From NCBI GenBank assembly GCA_019635275.1, contig JAHBZV010000001.1, positions 1-64,000 of the forward strand: DNA of 64,000 nucleotides, written 5' to 3'. A model generated the notes under the pieces. That model had not been told where the DNA came from. It did not search any database and saw only the letters and a program-made list of their open reading frames with translations. The position numbers and the translations under genes were made by a program. The DNA is from Burkholderiaceae bacterium. Its GTDB lineage: Bacteria > Pseudomonadota > Gammaproteobacteria > Burkholderiales > Burkholderiaceae_E. Below, piece by piece: positions 31,628-42,061 of the stretch. Numbering within the stretch: the first letter of the stretch is position 1; every line of letters starts with the position of its first letter.

Positions 31628-32346
31628 GCGGCATCGTCGAGACGCACGAGCTCACGATGCGCTTCGGCGGCGTGGTCGCCGTCGACAAGGTGAACTTCGC
31701 GCTGCGCGAGCGCGAGTTGCGCTGCCTGATCGGCCCGAACGGTGCCGGCAAGAGCACCTTCTTCAAGTGCCTGACCGGCCAGTACCGGCTGGGCCACGCG
31801 AACGGGCGCGTGCTGATCCGCGGCAGCGACGTCACCGGCTGGCGCCCGAACCAGATCGTTCGCCTGGGCGTCGGCGTGAAGACGCAGGTGCCCTCGGTGA
31901 TGAACGGCCTCACTGTCGAGGAGAACCTCTGGCTTGCGGCGCGGCGCGTGCACGGCTGGGACGGCAGCCCCGGCGCGGTCGACGAGACGATCGCCGAGCT
32001 GCAGCTCGAGGATGTCGCGCGCCGGCCGGTCGGCGAGTTCGCGCACGGGCGCCGCCAGATGGTCGAGATCGGCCTCGTGCTGGTCCAGCGGCCGTGGCTG
32101 GTGCTGCTCGACGAGCCTGCGGCGGGCATGACCGGCGACGAGGTCGAGCGGCTGATCGAGGTCATCCGGCGCATCAACGACTCGGCGGCCGTGATCGTGG
32201 TCGACCACGACATGGAGTTCGTCCGCCTGCTCGGCGCGCGCGTGACGGTCTTCCACCAGGGCTCGATCCTGGTCGAGGGCTCGGCCGACTCGGTGTTGAA
32301 CGACGCGCGGGTACGCGAGGTCTATCTGGGGAACCGGGCGGGATGA
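31624..32346 (+). CDS. ABC transporter ATPase (LivG/UrtD-like)
   Basis: A 240-residue ATPase. Walker A is [20 protein letters not shown] (residues 34-53). [20 protein letters not shown] contains the Q-loop, [20 protein letters not shown] is the signature region (a weak L-S-G-G-Q, usual for this family), and [20 protein letters not shown] is Walker [21 protein letters not shown] carries the switch His. The GTG start overlaps the permease stop; the stop overlaps the next ATG. Confidence 0.9.
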   Translation: MSGIVETHELTMRFGGVVAVDKVNFALRERELRCLIGPNGAGKSTFFKCLTGQYRLGHANGRVLIRGSDVTGWRPNQIVRLGVGVKTQVPSVMNGLTVEENLWLAARRVHGWDGSPGAVDETIAELQLEDVARRPVGEFAHGRRQMVEIGLVLVQRPWLVLLDEPAAGMTGDEVERLIEVIRRINDSAAVIVVDHDMEFVRLLGARVTVFHQGSILVEGSADSVLNDARVREVYLGNRAG

Positions 32347-34916
32347 ACCCACACCAGGAGGCGCTGGCCGGCGCGGGCGAGGCGCCCGTGGGGACGAGCC
32401 GCATCGTGCTCGAAGTCGAGGGGCTGCACGCCGGCTACGGCCGCGTGCCGGTGCTGCACGGCGTGTCGTTCCGGCTGCACGAAGGCGAGGCGCTGGGCAT
32501 CGTCGGCCACAACGGCATGGGCAAGACGACGCTGCTCAAGGCGATCATGGGCCTGCTGCCGGCGACGTCGGGACGCATCACGATCGACGGCACCGACGTC
32601 ACGCGCGAGCCGCCGTTCACGCGCAGCCGGCGCGGCCTCGGCTACGTCGCGCAGGGCCGCGGCATCCTGCCCGGCCTGAGCGCGCTCGAGAACCTGCGGC
32701 TCGCGTGGACCGGCGACTCCGACGAAGCCGAACAGGAGGCCGTCGATCGCGTGGTCGCGCTCTTTCCGCGGCTCGAGCGACTGCTCGACCGCCGCGGCGG
32801 CGCGCTGTCCGGCGGCGAGCAGCAGCTGCTCGCGCTCGCGCGGGCGCTGGTGCCGAACCCGTGGGTGGTCCTGCTCGACGAGCCGTCCGAAGGCATCCAG
32901 CCGTCGATCATCCACGAGATCGGGCAGACGCTGTCGCGGCTGCGCAGCCGGGCGGGTCTCGCGGTGGTCATCGTCGAGCAGAACCTCGACCTCGTGCTCG
33001 ACGTCGCGAGCCGCATCGCCGTCATGGAGAAAGGGCGCATCGAACGCGAGTTCGAGGCCGACCAGGTCGGGGCGACCTCGGCGCTGGTGGCCGCGCTCGG
33101 CATGGGCACGGTGCGCACCGCGCGGGGCGGCGACCGCAGCGCGCGCGCCGCGGCGGCACCCGGCCGCGCGCAGGCGGGCGGCGCTTCGGCGAGCCCGGTC
33201 CGTGGCTGCCCCCGGCCGGCCGCAGCGTCGCCGTCGTCGGCCGGGCAACCGCCGGCGGCTGCGAGCCGGCGCCCGGCTGCGATCGAGCTGCCGCGTGCGG
33301 CCGCGTCACCGGCGTCCGCGCCCGCAGCCCCGGCGCCGCGCGCCGGCGGACCTGCGCCTGCCACCCGTTCAACCACCATCGCGGATTCAGGGGCCACCAT
33401 GGGGACCGTCAAGCGACCGACGCTCGACCAGATGCGCGAGATCGTCTCGTCGCTGCACATGAGCATGTCGGACCACGAGATCAACGAGTACCTGGAGGTG
33501 ATGGAGGGGACGCTGCAGGCCTACGACCGCCTGACGCAGATTCCCGACAACCTTCCGGCGGTGCGCTATCCGCGCACGCCCGGCTACCGGCCCGGGCCCG
33601 CCGAGAATCCGCTGAACGCGTGGGCGGTGAAGTCGGAGGTGCGCGGCGCCCATCACGGCCCGCTCGCCGGCAAGCGCATCGTGCTCAAGGACAACGTCTG
33701 CCTGGCCGGCGTGCCGATGATGAACGGCGCTTCCACGCTCGAGGGCTACGTGCCCGACATCGACGCGACCGTAGTCACGCGCATCCTCGACGCCGGCGGC
33801 ACCATCGTCGGCAAGGCGCACTGCGAGTACTTCTGCCTGTCCGGCGGCAGCCACACGTCGGCGCACGGCGCGGTCCACAACCCGTACCGCTACGGCTACG
33901 CGGCGGGCGGTTCGTCGTCGGGTTGCGGGGCGCTGGTCGGCGCCGGCGAGGTCGAGATGGCGATCGGTGGCGACCAGGGCGGCTCGATCCGGATGCCGGC
34001 GGGCTGGTGCGGCATCTACGGGATGAAGGCCACCCACGGCCTGGTGCCCTACACCGGCGTGATGCCGATCGAGGCCACGATCGACCACGTCGGCCCGATG
34101 ACCGCGACGGTGGCCGACAACGCGCTGCTGCTCGAGGTGGTCGCCGGCGCCGACGGGCTCGATCCGCGCCAGTACAACGTGCGCGTCGACAAGTACACCA
34201 CCGCGCTGGGGCGCGGTGTCGTCGGCATGCGGATCGGGGTGCTGACCGAGGGCTTCGGGCGCCCGGAGAGCGAGCCCGACGTCGACCAGAAGGTGCGCGA
34301 GGCCGCGGGCCGGCTGCGCGCGCTCGGCGCCACCGTCGACGAGGTGTCGATTCCGTGGCACCTCGACGGCCCCGCGGTGTGGACCTCGATCGCGCTAGAG
34401 GGCCTGCAGGCGCAGATGATGTACGGCAACGGCATGGGGTTCAACTGGGAAGGGCTCTACACGACCAGCCTGCTCGACGCGCACGCGAACTGGCGCGCGC
34501 GCGCCAACGAACTGTCGCGCACGCTGAAGATCTCGATGCTGGTCGGCGAATACTTCATCCGCCACTACCGCGGGCACTTCTACGCGAAGGCGCAGAACCT
34601 CGCGCGCGCGCTGCGCCAGGCGTACGACGACGCGCTCGCCCGCTACGACCTGCTGCTGATGCCGACGCTGCCGATGAAGGCCACGCCGTTGCCTCCCGCG
34701 AACGCGCCGCTCGCGCTGTGGTGCCAGCGCGGCTTCGAGATGCTCGGCAACACCTCGCCGTTCGACGTCAGCGGCCATCCGGCGATGAACGTGCCGTGCG
34801 CGATGAGCCACGGCCTGCCGGTGGGCATGATGCTGGTTGGCAAGCACTTCGACGAGTCGACGATCTACCGCGCGGCTCACGCATTCGAGCAGCTCGGGGA
34901 CTGGCGCGAGTTCTGA
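32343..34916 (+). CDS. ABC transporter ATPase (LivF/UrtE-like) fused in frame to an amidase
   Basis: One open frame of 857 codons. Residues about 20-262 are a LivF/UrtE ATPase: Walker [21 protein letters not shown], signature [20 protein letters not shown], Walker [21 protein letters not shown]. Residues about 263-350 are a low-complexity Ala/Pro/Arg-rich linker with no stop codon. Residues 353-857 are an amidase-signature enzyme: Lys in [20 protein letters not shown], cis-Ser in [20 protein letters not shown], nucleophile in [20 protein letters not shown]. The amidase part starts like free-standing relatives at an ATG (33399) with AGGGG 6 bases upstream, so a separate product may also be made. 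The join would couple uptake and hydrolysis of an amide. The frame overlaps the preceding ATPase (ATGA) and the following ligase (TGATG). Confidence 0.8.
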   Translation: MNPHQEALAGAGEAPVGTSRIVLEVEGLHAGYGRVPVLHGVSFRLHEGEALGIVGHNGMGKTTLLKAIMGLLPATSGRITIDGTDVTREPPFTRSRRGLGYVAQGRGILPGLSALENLRLAWTGDSDEAEQEAVDRVVALFPRLERLLDRRGGALSGGEQQLLALARALVPNPWVVLLDEPSEGIQPSIIHEIGQTLSRLRSRAGLAVVIVEQNLDLVLDVASRIAVMEKGRIEREFEADQVGATSALVAALGMGTVRTARGGDRSARAAAAPGRAQAGGASASPVRGCPRPAAASPSSAGQPPAAASRRPAAIELPRAAASPASAPAAPAPRAGGPAPATRSTTIADSGATMGTVKRPTLDQMREIVSSLHMSMSDHEINEYLEVMEGTLQAYDRLTQIPDNLPAVRYPRTPGYRPGPAENPLNAWAVKSEVRGAHHGPLAGKRIVLKDNVCLAGVPMMNGASTLEGYVPDIDATVVTRILDAGGTIVGKAHCEYFCLSGGSHTSAHGAVHNPYRYGYAAGGSSSGCGALVGAGEVEMAIGGDQGGSIRMPAGWCGIYGMKATHGLVPYTGVMPIEATIDHVGPMTATVADNALLLEVVAGADGLDPRQYNVRVDKYTTALGRGVVGMRIGVLTEGFGRPESEPDVDQKVREAAGRLRALGATVDEVSIPWHLDGPAVWTSIALEGLQAQMMYGNGMGFNWEGLYTTSLLDAHANWRARANELSRTLKISMLVGEYFIRHYRGHFYAKAQNLARALRQAYDDALARYDLLLMPTLPMKATPLPPANAPLALWCQRGFEMLGNTSPFDVSGHPAMNVPCAMSHGLPVGMMLVGKHFDESTIYRAAHAFEQLGDWREF

Positions 34917-36673
34917 TGAGTCGCAACCCGTTCGCGTCCGACTGGCTGCGCGGCGCCGACAGCGACCGCCAGCGGCCCCACGGGGGGCTGTCGTACGTGT
35001 CCGGCGCCAGCGACGACCCGCTGCGCTTCATGACGATCGCCGGGCTGCTCGATCGGGCGGTCGCGCGCAACGGAGGCGGCGACGCGGCAGTCTTCGTCGC
35101 CGACGGCGTGCGCCTGAGCTGGCACGACCTGCAGGCGCGTTCCGACGAGGTGGCCGCAGGGTTGCTCGCGCTCGGCATCGGGCGCGGCGACCGGGTCGGC
35201 ATCTGGGCGCCGAACTGCGTCGAGTGGCTGCTGGTGCAGTTCGGCACCGCGCGAATCGGCGCGATCCTGGTCAACATCAACCCGGCCTACCGCACCTCCG
35301 AGCTCGAATACGCATTGAACAAGGTGCAGTGCCGCGTGCTCGTGATGGCGCGCGCGCACAAATCCAGCGACTACGTCGGCATGGTGCGCTCGCTCGCGCC
35401 CGAGATCGACCGGGTCGCATCCGGCGAGCGCCTGCGGCTCGACCGTTTCGAGCGGTTGCGCCACGTCGTGCTGATCGGCGGTGGCCCGCGGCCGCGCGGC
35501 ATGATGTCGTTCGACGAGCTCGTGCGCGGCGCGGGCCCCGCGCACCGGTCGCGGCTGCCGGCGATCTCGGCGGCGCTCGACCCCGACGACGCGATCAACA
35601 TCCAGTTCACCAGCGGCACCACCGGCTCGCCGAAGGGCGCCACGCTCAGCCACTTCAACGTCGTGAACAACGCGCGCTACTGCGCGCGCGCGATGGCGCT
35701 GTCGGCGCGCGACCGGCTCTGCATCCCGGTGCCGCTCTACCACTGCTTCGGAATGGTGCTGGGCGTGCTCGCCTGCACCGCGGTCGGCGCGGCGATGGTC
35801 TTCCCGGGCGCGTCGTTCGACGCGGAAGAGACGCTGCGCGCGGTGCAGGGCCAGCGCTGCACCGCGCTGCACGGCGTGCCGACGATGTTCATCGCGATGC
35901 TCGATCACCCGCGCTTCCGCGAGTTCGAGCTCTCGTCGCTGCGCACCGGCATCATGGCCGGCGCACCGTGCCCCATCGAGACGATGCGCCGCGTCGTCGA
36001 CCAGATGCACATGAAGCAAGTGACGATCGGCTACGGGATGACCGAGACCAGCCCGATCTCGTTCCAGTCCGGCGTCGACGACCCGATCGAGCGGCGCGTG
36101 TCCACCGTCGGGCGCATCCAGCCGCACGCCGAGGTGAAGATCGTCGACGAGGCCGGCCGCATCGTGCCGGTGGGCGAGAAGGGCGAGCTGTGCACGCGCG
36201 GCTACCTGGTGATGCGCGGCTACTGGGAAGACCCCGAGCGCACGCGCGAGTCGATCGACGAGGCCGGCTGGATGCACACCGGCGACCTCGCGACGATCGA
36301 CGCCGACGGCTACTGCAACATCGTCGGCCGCGTGAAGGACATGCTGATCCGCGGCGGCGAGAACGTCTACCCGCGCGAGATCGAGGAGTTCCTGCACACG
36401 CACCCGAAGGTGCAGGAGGTGCAGGTGTTCGGCGTGCCCGACCCGCGCTTCGGCGAGGAGGTCTGCGCGTGGATCGTCCTGCGGGCCGGCCAGCAGGCGA
36501 GCGCCGACGAGATCAAGGCGTTCTGCCAGGGGCGCATCGCCCACTACAAGGTGCCGCGCTACATCCGCTTCGTGCCCGAGTTCCCGCTGACCGCGACCGG
36601 CAAGCCGCAGAAGTTCGTGATGCGCGAGCAGACGATGCGCGAGCTCGGCCTGTCGCAGGCGCGCACCGCCTGA
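34916..36673 (+). CDS. AMP-dependent acyl-CoA synthetase
   Basis: A 585-residue adenylate-forming ligase that activates a carboxylic acid to its CoA thioester with ATP. The P-loop-like motif is [20 protein letters not shown] near residue 225. [20 protein letters not shown], the A5 motif [35 protein letters not shown] (A7) and [20 protein letters not shown] (A8 hinge) follow, and the catalytic Lys is in [16 protein letters not shown]. It resembles medium-chain fatty-acid CoA ligases (AMP-binding, ACSF2-like). Its start overlaps the amidase stop by one base, so it probably activates the acid released by the amidase. Confidence 0.9.
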   Translation: MSRNPFASDWLRGADSDRQRPHGGLSYVSGASDDPLRFMTIAGLLDRAVARNGGGDAAVFVADGVRLSWHDLQARSDEVAAGLLALGIGRGDRVGIWAPNCVEWLLVQFGTARIGAILVNINPAYRTSELEYALNKVQCRVLVMARAHKSSDYVGMVRSLAPEIDRVASGERLRLDRFERLRHVVLIGGGPRPRGMMSFDELVRGAGPAHRSRLPAISAALDPDDAINIQFTSGTTGSPKGATLSHFNVVNNARYCARAMALSARDRLCIPVPLYHCFGMVLGVLACTAVGAAMVFPGASFDAEETLRAVQGQRCTALHGVPTMFIAMLDHPRFREFELSSLRTGIMAGAPCPIETMRRVVDQMHMKQVTIGYGMTETSPISFQSGVDDPIERRVSTVGRIQPHAEVKIVDEAGRIVPVGEKGELCTRGYLVMRGYWEDPERTRESIDEAGWMHTGDLATIDADGYCNIVGRVKDMLIRGGENVYPREIEEFLHTHPKVQEVQVFGVPDPRFGEEVCAWIVLRAGQQASADEIKAFCQGRIAHYKVPRYIRFVPEFPLTATGKPQKFVMREQTMRELGLSQARTA

Positions 36674-36686
36674 AGTCGGCGGGCGC

Positions 36687-39600
36687 TCACGCGGCGGTCG
36701 GCGAGACGTCCGATCGCCCGAGGTGCCGCTGCAGCTGTTCGTGCAGCGCCGCCGGATCCACGGGCTTGTCGAGCACGGCCCGGATGCCGCCGGCGTTCAG
36801 CTCGGCCTGCGGCACGCCGTCGCGGTAGCCGGTGTAGAGCAGGATCGGCACTGCGGGTCGCAGCGTCGCGACCGCGCGCGCCAGCTCGGTGCCGGTCAGC
36901 CGCGGCATCGTCTGGTCGGCGAGCACCACGTCGAACGCGATCTCGTCGTTCGCCACGCGACGGTGCGCCTCCACCGGATCGCCGACGGCGACCACCTCCA
37001 GCCCCCAGTTCTCGAGCAGCTCGCGCATGAAGCCGAGGACCGACGCTTCGTCGTCGACCAGCAGCACGCGACCGCGCAGCGGCTCGAAGGCACTGCTCGC
37101 AGCCGCCGGCGCGCGAACGCCGACCCGGCCGCCCTCGATCGCCGGATCGAGCGGCGGAAGCAGCACCCGGAAGGTGGTCCCCGAGCCGGCCGCGCTCTCG
37201 ACGACCACGTGACCGCGATGATCGTGCACGATGCCGTGCACGGTCGCCAGCCCCATGCCGCTGCCCTTGCCCACCTCCTTCGTGCTGAAGAACGGCTCGA
37301 AGATGCGGTCGAGCACCGACGCCGGAATGCCGGGGCCGGTGTCGGTCACCGCGAGCTCGACGAAGTCGCCTTCGACGCTTTGCCGGCACGAGGTGCACAC
37401 GCCGCGGTAGCCGTGCCGCCAGCCCGTCGCGACCCGCACCGCGCCGCTCGCTTCCATCGCGTCGCGGGCGTTGATGCACAGGTTGAGCAGGACCTGCTCG
37501 AGCTGCACCGGATCGATCAGCACCGCCGGCAGATCGGCGTCGAGACTGGCGTGAATCTCGACCGTCGACGGAAACGACGCGCGCAGCAGCTTCGTGGCGT
37601 CGCGGACGGCGGCGCCCAGCGCCAGCGGGCGCGGCTCGCCGCGCTGGCCGCGACTGAAGGTGAGCATCTGCCGGATCAGGTCGCGCGCCCGCTCGCACGA
37701 CGTCTGCGCCTGCTCGAGGTAGCGCCCGAGCCTGGCGTCGCCGAGCGTCGCCTGCCGTTCGGCGGCGAGGACGACGTACCCCATGATCGACGCGAGCAGG
37801 TTGTTGAAGTCGTGCGCGATGCCGCCGGTCAGGTGGCCGATCGCTTCCATCTTCTGCGCCTGGCGCAGTTGCGCTTCGAGCTGCGCGCGCCGGGCCTCTT
37901 CGCGCTTGCGCTCGGTGAGGTCGCGCACGATCGCCAGTACGTGCGGCTCGTTGCGGTACTGCATCGGCACCGCGTGCACTTCGACGTCGAACGTCGATCC
38001 GCCGAATCGGCACGCGACCGTTTCGCCGCGCACCGGGCTGCCGCCGAGCGCGGCGCGCACCATCCGCTTGCAGTCGGCGCGTCGCTCCTCGGGCACGAAG
38101 CGCTCGCAGTCGCCGCCGATCAGGGCGTCGATCTCGAATCCGTGCATCCGGGCGAAGGCCTCGTTGACGTCGACCACCTGGCCCGCCGAGTTGAAGAGCA
38201 CCATGCCGTCGACCGACGCGTTGAAGATCGCCCGGTACTGCTCCTCGCTCTCGCGCAGCGCCTGCTCGGCGAGCCTGCGCGCCGTGATCTCGCGCGTGAA
38301 CGCCAGGATGCGGCGCTTGCCGGCGATCTCGGCAGGCTTGATGTGCACCTCGTCCCAGTGAAGCGATCCGTCCTTGTTCTTGCGGTGCCACTCGAGGGAG
38401 GTCGGTATGCCGCTCTTCGCGCGCTCGATCAGGCGGTCGGCGGTCTCCCTCGTGAACGGGTATTCGCCCGAGCTGAGCTGCGCCGGCAGCAAGCCGCGCA
38501 TCTCTTCGGCCGTGTAGCCGTAGGCGCGGCAGGCCTTGGGGTTGACGTCGACGATCGCGCCGGTATCCCAGTCGTGGACGAGGATCGCATCCTCGCTGGC
38601 GTCGAACATCGCGCGGTAGCTCGCCTCCGACGTACGCAGCGCGTCTTCGGCGCGGCGCCGGTCGATCTCGCCCGCAGCGCGTCCGGCGAAGATCTTGAGC
38701 ACCGATTCGATGAGCGCCTCGTCCTCCAGCGGCGTGCGAGACAACACTGCGATCACGCCCAGCAACTGGCCGTCCGAGCCGCGTAGCGGATAGCCGGCGT
38801 AGCCTTCGATGCCCTGCGGGCCGAGTCCGCGCGAATCGGGAAAGGCTTCGCGGACCCCGCTGCGGTAGCAGCGGAACCCTTCGAGCACCGTCTGGCACGG
38901 AGTGGTGTTCAGCGGATACGTGAAGTTCTCGAGATAGACGCCGTCGCCGAAGCGGCCGATCGTGCGGACCATGCGCCCGTCGCCTTCGCCTTCGATGACA
39001 CCGATCAACGCGATGTCCACGTTCAGGATCGTGCCCAGGTAGCGCGTCAGCGCCTGCACGAGGCCTTCGCCGTCGGCCTGCGACACCGCGAGCGCCGCGT
39101 GGTGCAGCGCCTCCTCGGTGCGCTTGCGCGCGGTGATGTCGGTGGCGATGCCCCAGACTCCGTAGGCGCTGCCGTCGGCGCGCAACAGCGGGAACTTCAG
39201 CGTGAGGTAGATGCGGCGCTCGCCGTCGATCGCGCCGTGTTCCTCGAAATCGAGCGGCCTGCGCTCGGCGAGCACCAGCGAGTCGTTGCGACGGCACTCC
39301 TCGGCGAGTTCGGCCGGCAGCACTTCGACGTCGCGCCGGCCGAGCACTTCCTCCAGCGGTCGGCCCGTCATCTCGGCGAACTGGCGGTTCGCGAACAGGT
39401 AGCGGCCTTCCGAATCCTTGGCAAAAACGATCGCCGCGGTGCCGGCGAGCGCCTGTTGCATCCGCGACCACTCGATGCCGCGGAAGCGGGTCAGGTCGCG
39501 CAGGCGCGCGCGCACCGGCGAACGAAGCGCGCGACCGGCCGGGCGGTCCTTCGGCGGCTCGACTTCGAGGTGCACGAGTGCATCGATGAGGCCGCCGTCG

Positions 39601-39869
39601 TTGCGCACGAACTGCCACAGGAACCACTGCGTGAGGCCGCCGCGCGCGGCCTCGACGCGCTCGCGCCAGGCTCGCAGCGATTCGCCGCCGTCGGGCTGGA
39701 CGGCCGGCAGGAACGTGGCAAGCGGCAGTCTGCACAGGTGGCCCGTGTCCGCGCCGAACAGCTCCTGCGCCGCGGTGTTGCAGCCCTCGAGCGCGTCGTC
39801 GCCGATCACGAGGGCCGGCAGGGCATCGCTGACGAGCAGGTCGTCGAAGCAGGGCAGGGATCGAGCCAT
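36687..39869 (-). CDS. soluble PAS/GAF hybrid sensor histidine kinase with C-terminal receiver
   Basis: About 1060 residues with no membrane segment. Domains in order: an N-terminal PAS-like region (to about 60), PAS (about 140-255; AGTAAIVFAKDSEGRYLFAN), GAF (about 260-405; NVDIALIGVIEGEGDGRMVR), PAS (about 415-535; EDAILVHDWDTGAIVDVNPK), and PAS (about 545-660; ASVDGMVLFNSAGQVVDVNE). Next come the HisKA dimer helix with phospho-His (GHLTGGIAHDFNNLLASIMG, about 690), an ATPase domain (NLCINARDAMEASG, VTDTGPGIPASVLDRIFEPF, GKGSGMGLATVHGIV) and a receiver (RVLLVDDEASVLGFMRELLE, Asp in VVLADQTMP, Lys in VLDKPVDP). The ATG at 39869 with GGTGG upstream was preferred to a GTG at 39899. It probably relays phosphate to the regulator beside it. 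The ligand is unknown. Confidence 0.9.
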   Translation of the reverse strand: MARSLPCFDDLLVSDALPALVIGDDALEGCNTAAQELFGADTGHLCRLPLATFLPAVQPDGGESLRAWRERVEAARGGLTQWFLWQFVRNDGGLIDALVHLEVEPPKDRPAGRALRSPVRARLRDLTRFRGIEWSRMQQALAGTAAIVFAKDSEGRYLFANRQFAEMTGRPLEEVLGRRDVEVLPAELAEECRRNDSLVLAERRPLDFEEHGAIDGERRIYLTLKFPLLRADGSAYGVWGIATDITARKRTEEALHHAALAVSQADGEGLVQALTRYLGTILNVDIALIGVIEGEGDGRMVRTIGRFGDGVYLENFTYPLNTTPCQTVLEGFRCYRSGVREAFPDSRGLGPQGIEGYAGYPLRGSDGQLLGVIAVLSRTPLEDEALIESVLKIFAGRAAGEIDRRRAEDALRTSEASYRAMFDASEDAILVHDWDTGAIVDVNPKACRAYGYTAEEMRGLLPAQLSSGEYPFTRETADRLIERAKSGIPTSLEWHRKNKDGSLHWDEVHIKPAEIAGKRRILAFTREITARRLAEQALRESEEQYRAIFNASVDGMVLFNSAGQVVDVNEAFARMHGFEIDALIGGDCERFVPEERRADCKRMVRAALGGSPVRGETVACRFGGSTFDVEVHAVPMQYRNEPHVLAIVRDLTERKREEARRAQLEAQLRQAQKMEAIGHLTGGIAHDFNNLLASIMGYVVLAAERQATLGDARLGRYLEQAQTSCERARDLIRQMLTFSRGQRGEPRPLALGAAVRDATKLLRASFPSTVEIHASLDADLPAVLIDPVQLEQVLLNLCINARDAMEASGAVRVATGWRHGYRGVCTSCRQSVEGDFVELAVTDTGPGIPASVLDRIFEPFFSTKEVGKGSGMGLATVHGIVHDHRGHVVVESAAGSGTTFRVLLPPLDPAIEGGRVGVRAPAAASSAFEPLRGRVLLVDDEASVLGFMRELLENWGLEVVAVGDPVEAHRRVANDEIAFDVVLADQTMPRLTGTELARAVATLRPAVPILLYTGYRDGVPQAELNAGGIRAVLDKPVDPAALHEQLQRHLGRSDVSPTAA

Positions 39870-39969
39870 GGCCGCCACCGTGGTGGGTATCGGAGACACC
39901 GCCAGTCTAGGGGCGAACCGGGCGGCGCGGGCGGATCGTTACCCGGCCGAAACCATCGAAACACGCCGG

Positions 39970-40713
39970 TTACAGAGCCGGCGGCACGTACATGTAGCCG
40001 ACGCCGCGCACGGTGCGGATCGCCTGCGGGTTCTCGGGGTCGGGCTCGATCTTGCGCCGCAGCCGCGCGATGCGGATGTCGATCGAGCGGTCGAACGGCT
40101 CCCATTCGCGATTGCGGGTCAGCGTCAGCAGCCGGTCGCGCGACAACACCTGGTTCGGATGCGCCGCGAACACGCGGAGCAGGTCGAACTCCATCGTCGT
40201 GATGGGGATCTCGCGGCCTTCGCGGTCGAACAGCTGGTGCGACGCGACGTCGAGCGAGCAGCCGGCCATCGGGATGCGCCGCGAAGCGTCGCCCGAAGTC
40301 GGCGCCGCGCCGGTGGCCGCCCGCGCGTCGCCCGCGGGGCGGGCCTGCATCCGGCGCAGCACGCTCTTCACGCGCGCGCGCAACTCGCGCGGATCGAAGG
40401 GCTTGCCGATGTAGTCGTCGGCGCCGACCTCCAGGCCGATGACGCGATCGACCGGGTCGGTGGCGCCGGTGACCATGATGATCCCGACGTCGTAGCGCTC
40501 GCGAAGGTAGCGCGCGAGCGTGAGGCCGTCTTCGCCGGGGAGTTGCACGTCGAGGAGGATCAGGTCGGGCAGCGCGCGCTCGATCTCGGCGCGCATCGCC
40601 TGGCCGCTGTCGGCCGAGCCGACCTCATAGCCGTGCGACGCGAGGTACTCGGTGAGCATCTCGCGCACGGCGGCATCGTCGTCGACGACCAGGACGCGTC
40701 CTGCATCTGTCAC
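39970..40713 (-). CDS. OmpR-family response regulator
   Basis: A 247-residue two-domain regulator. The receiver has RVLVVDDDAAVREMLTEYLA, the phospho-acceptor Asp in LPDLILLDVQLPGEDGLTLA, Thr in IIMVTGATDP and Lys in DYIGKPFDPRELRARVKSVL. A 30-residue Ala-rich linker leads to the winged helix: FDLLRVFAAHPNQVLSRDRL and PFDRSIDIRIARLRRKIEPD, then TVRGVGYMYVP. GTG start with AGGAG 8 bases upstream. It lies 100 bases upstream of the hybrid kinase on the same strand and is likely its partner. It is divergent from the gene at 40966 across 252 bases. Confidence 0.9.
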   Translation of the reverse strand: MTDAGRVLVVDDDAAVREMLTEYLASHGYEVGSADSGQAMRAEIERALPDLILLDVQLPGEDGLTLARYLRERYDVGIIMVTGATDPVDRVIGLEVGADDYIGKPFDPRELRARVKSVLRRMQARPAGDARAATGAAPTSGDASRRIPMAGCSLDVASHQLFDREGREIPITTMEFDLLRVFAAHPNQVLSRDRLLTLTRNREWEPFDRSIDIRIARLRRKIEPDPENPQAIRTVRGVGYMYVPPAL

Positions 40714-40965
40714 GGGTCCGGCTCCTGCTGGGCGTTGCCGAGTATAGCGGCGCGCGCCGCCGGCGCGCCAGCGCAGCAGTGATCAAGGGCCCGCGGCGCG
40801 TAACCGGCCGCACACGGCTGCCCATACAAAGCGGCAACAACGCGTTTCGTCGCCGAAATCGCGCGAATACCTCCGCCTCCCAGACTGCGCCTCGTGCCGC
40901 GATCGCTTCGTCGATGCGGCGCGATCACCGATCGATCCGACTTTGCAGTCCATGGAGTGAGCACG

Positions 40966-41226
40966 ATGGACACGACCCAGAACCCTCCGCGCCAGCGCAC
41001 CGCCGCGGCCGGGCGCTACGCCGGATGCATCGACGTCTCGACGCGGTTCCGCCGCGGCATCGACCGCCTTCCGACTCGCGGCCGGCGCTCGATCGGCGCC
41101 GACGTGATCGAGGTCACGCGCGAGCACTGGCTCGCCAAGCCGGTGGCCGGCGTGGCGCTGGTGCGCATCGCCGACGAGGCGCAGCCGGCCCGCATCGGTC
41201 CGGCATCGGCGCCGATTGCGGCCTGA
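40966..41226 (+). CDS. small hypothetical protein
   Basis: An 86-residue protein of unknown role, with GGAGTGA before the ATG. It is basic in the first half (STRFRRGIDRLPTRGRRSIG) and has a DVIEVTREHWLAKPVAGVAL stretch followed by a flexible Ala/Pro end. I recognise no domain. The hydrolase gene begins 11 bases after its stop, so it shares a transcript with the hydrolase, acetyltransferase and probably the MFS genes. The 252-base gap upstream, shared with the response regulator, should hold its promoter. Confidence 0.6.
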   Translation: MDTTQNPPRQRTAAAGRYAGCIDVSTRFRRGIDRLPTRGRRSIGADVIEVTREHWLAKPVAGVALVRIADEAQPARIGPASAPIAA

Positions 41227-41237
41227 GGAGGGACGTC

Positions 41238-42038
41238 ATGGCGAACGCCCTCGTTTGTCTGCACGCCTCGGCCGGATCCGGCCGGCAGTGGAGCGCGCTG
41301 GCTGCGGCACTCGGCGACCGGTACACGGTGCACGCGCCCGACCTGGGCGGCGCCGCGACGCGCGCCAGCCTCGACGAGGACGTGGCGATCGCCGAGGCGG
41401 CGCTCGCCACGGCGGGCGCGCCCGCGCACCTCGTAGGGCACTCCTACGGGGGCGCCGTCGCGCTGCTGGCCGCGCTGCGCAACCCGCGTGCCGTGGCGAG
41501 CCTCGTGATGTACGAGCCGGTGCCGTTCTGGCTGCTGCGGCGCGACGCCAGCGGCGCCGGGTTCGGCAGCGAGCGAAGCGCGCAGGCCTGGCGCGAGGTG
41601 CGCTCGGTGGCCGACGGCCTCGCGGGCGAGTTCGCCGCAGGACGCGCCGAGCGTGCGGCCCGCGACTTCGTCGAGTACTGGTCGGGCGCCGGCGCCTGGA
41701 CGTCGTTGGGGGCGCGCCAGCAACAGGCCGTCGTGCAGCGCATGCCCGGCGTGCTCGCCAACTTCGACTGCCTGTCGGCCGAGAGCGTGCCGCTCGCGGC
41801 GATCGCCCAGCTGCCGATGCCGGCGATGTGGATCGGCGGCGCCGTGTCGCGCGAGCCGCCGCAGCGCCTGGGCGAGCTGCTCGGTGCGGCGCTGCCGCAG
41901 ATGGTCCGCTACACGCTGCCCGCAGTCGGGCACATGGGACCGGTCACGCACGCTGGGCTCGTCAATTCGCTGGTGAGGGGCTTCGTCGACGCGCAACGAC
42001 CGCGGCCATCCGTCGTGGCCTGGCGCAAGGCCGCCTGA
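41238..42038 (+). CDS. alpha/beta-fold hydrolase
   Basis: A 266-residue hydrolase. ANALVCLHASAGSGRQWSAL is the oxyanion segment, YTVHAPDLGGAATRASL follows, and the nucleophile Ser lies in HLVGHSYGGAVALLAALRNP near residue 75. The acid is probably within PMPAMWIGGAVSREPPQ, and the His in LPAVGHMGPVTHAGLVNSLV. A GAGGAGG-type ribosome binding site precedes the ATG. It is a clear relative of the hydrolase at 15843, with the same GHM-x-P-V-T-H end. The acetyltransferase gene follows after 23 bases. Confidence 0.85.
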   Translation: MANALVCLHASAGSGRQWSALAAALGDRYTVHAPDLGGAATRASLDEDVAIAEAALATAGAPAHLVGHSYGGAVALLAALRNPRAVASLVMYEPVPFWLLRRDASGAGFGSERSAQAWREVRSVADGLAGEFAAGRAERAARDFVEYWSGAGAWTSLGARQQQAVVQRMPGVLANFDCLSAESVPLAAIAQLPMPAMWIGGAVSREPPQRLGELLGAALPQMVRYTLPAVGHMGPVTHAGLVNSLVRGFVDAQRPRPSVVAWRKAA

Positions 42039-42061
42039 GTCCGTTCGCAGGGAGAACCGTC

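Noticed and set aside
28455..32346. Naming the transporter UrtABCDE (urea)
   Set aside because: The gene order fits, but no urease genes are present, and the neighbouring amidases and ligase point to another amide. Only family-level names are given.
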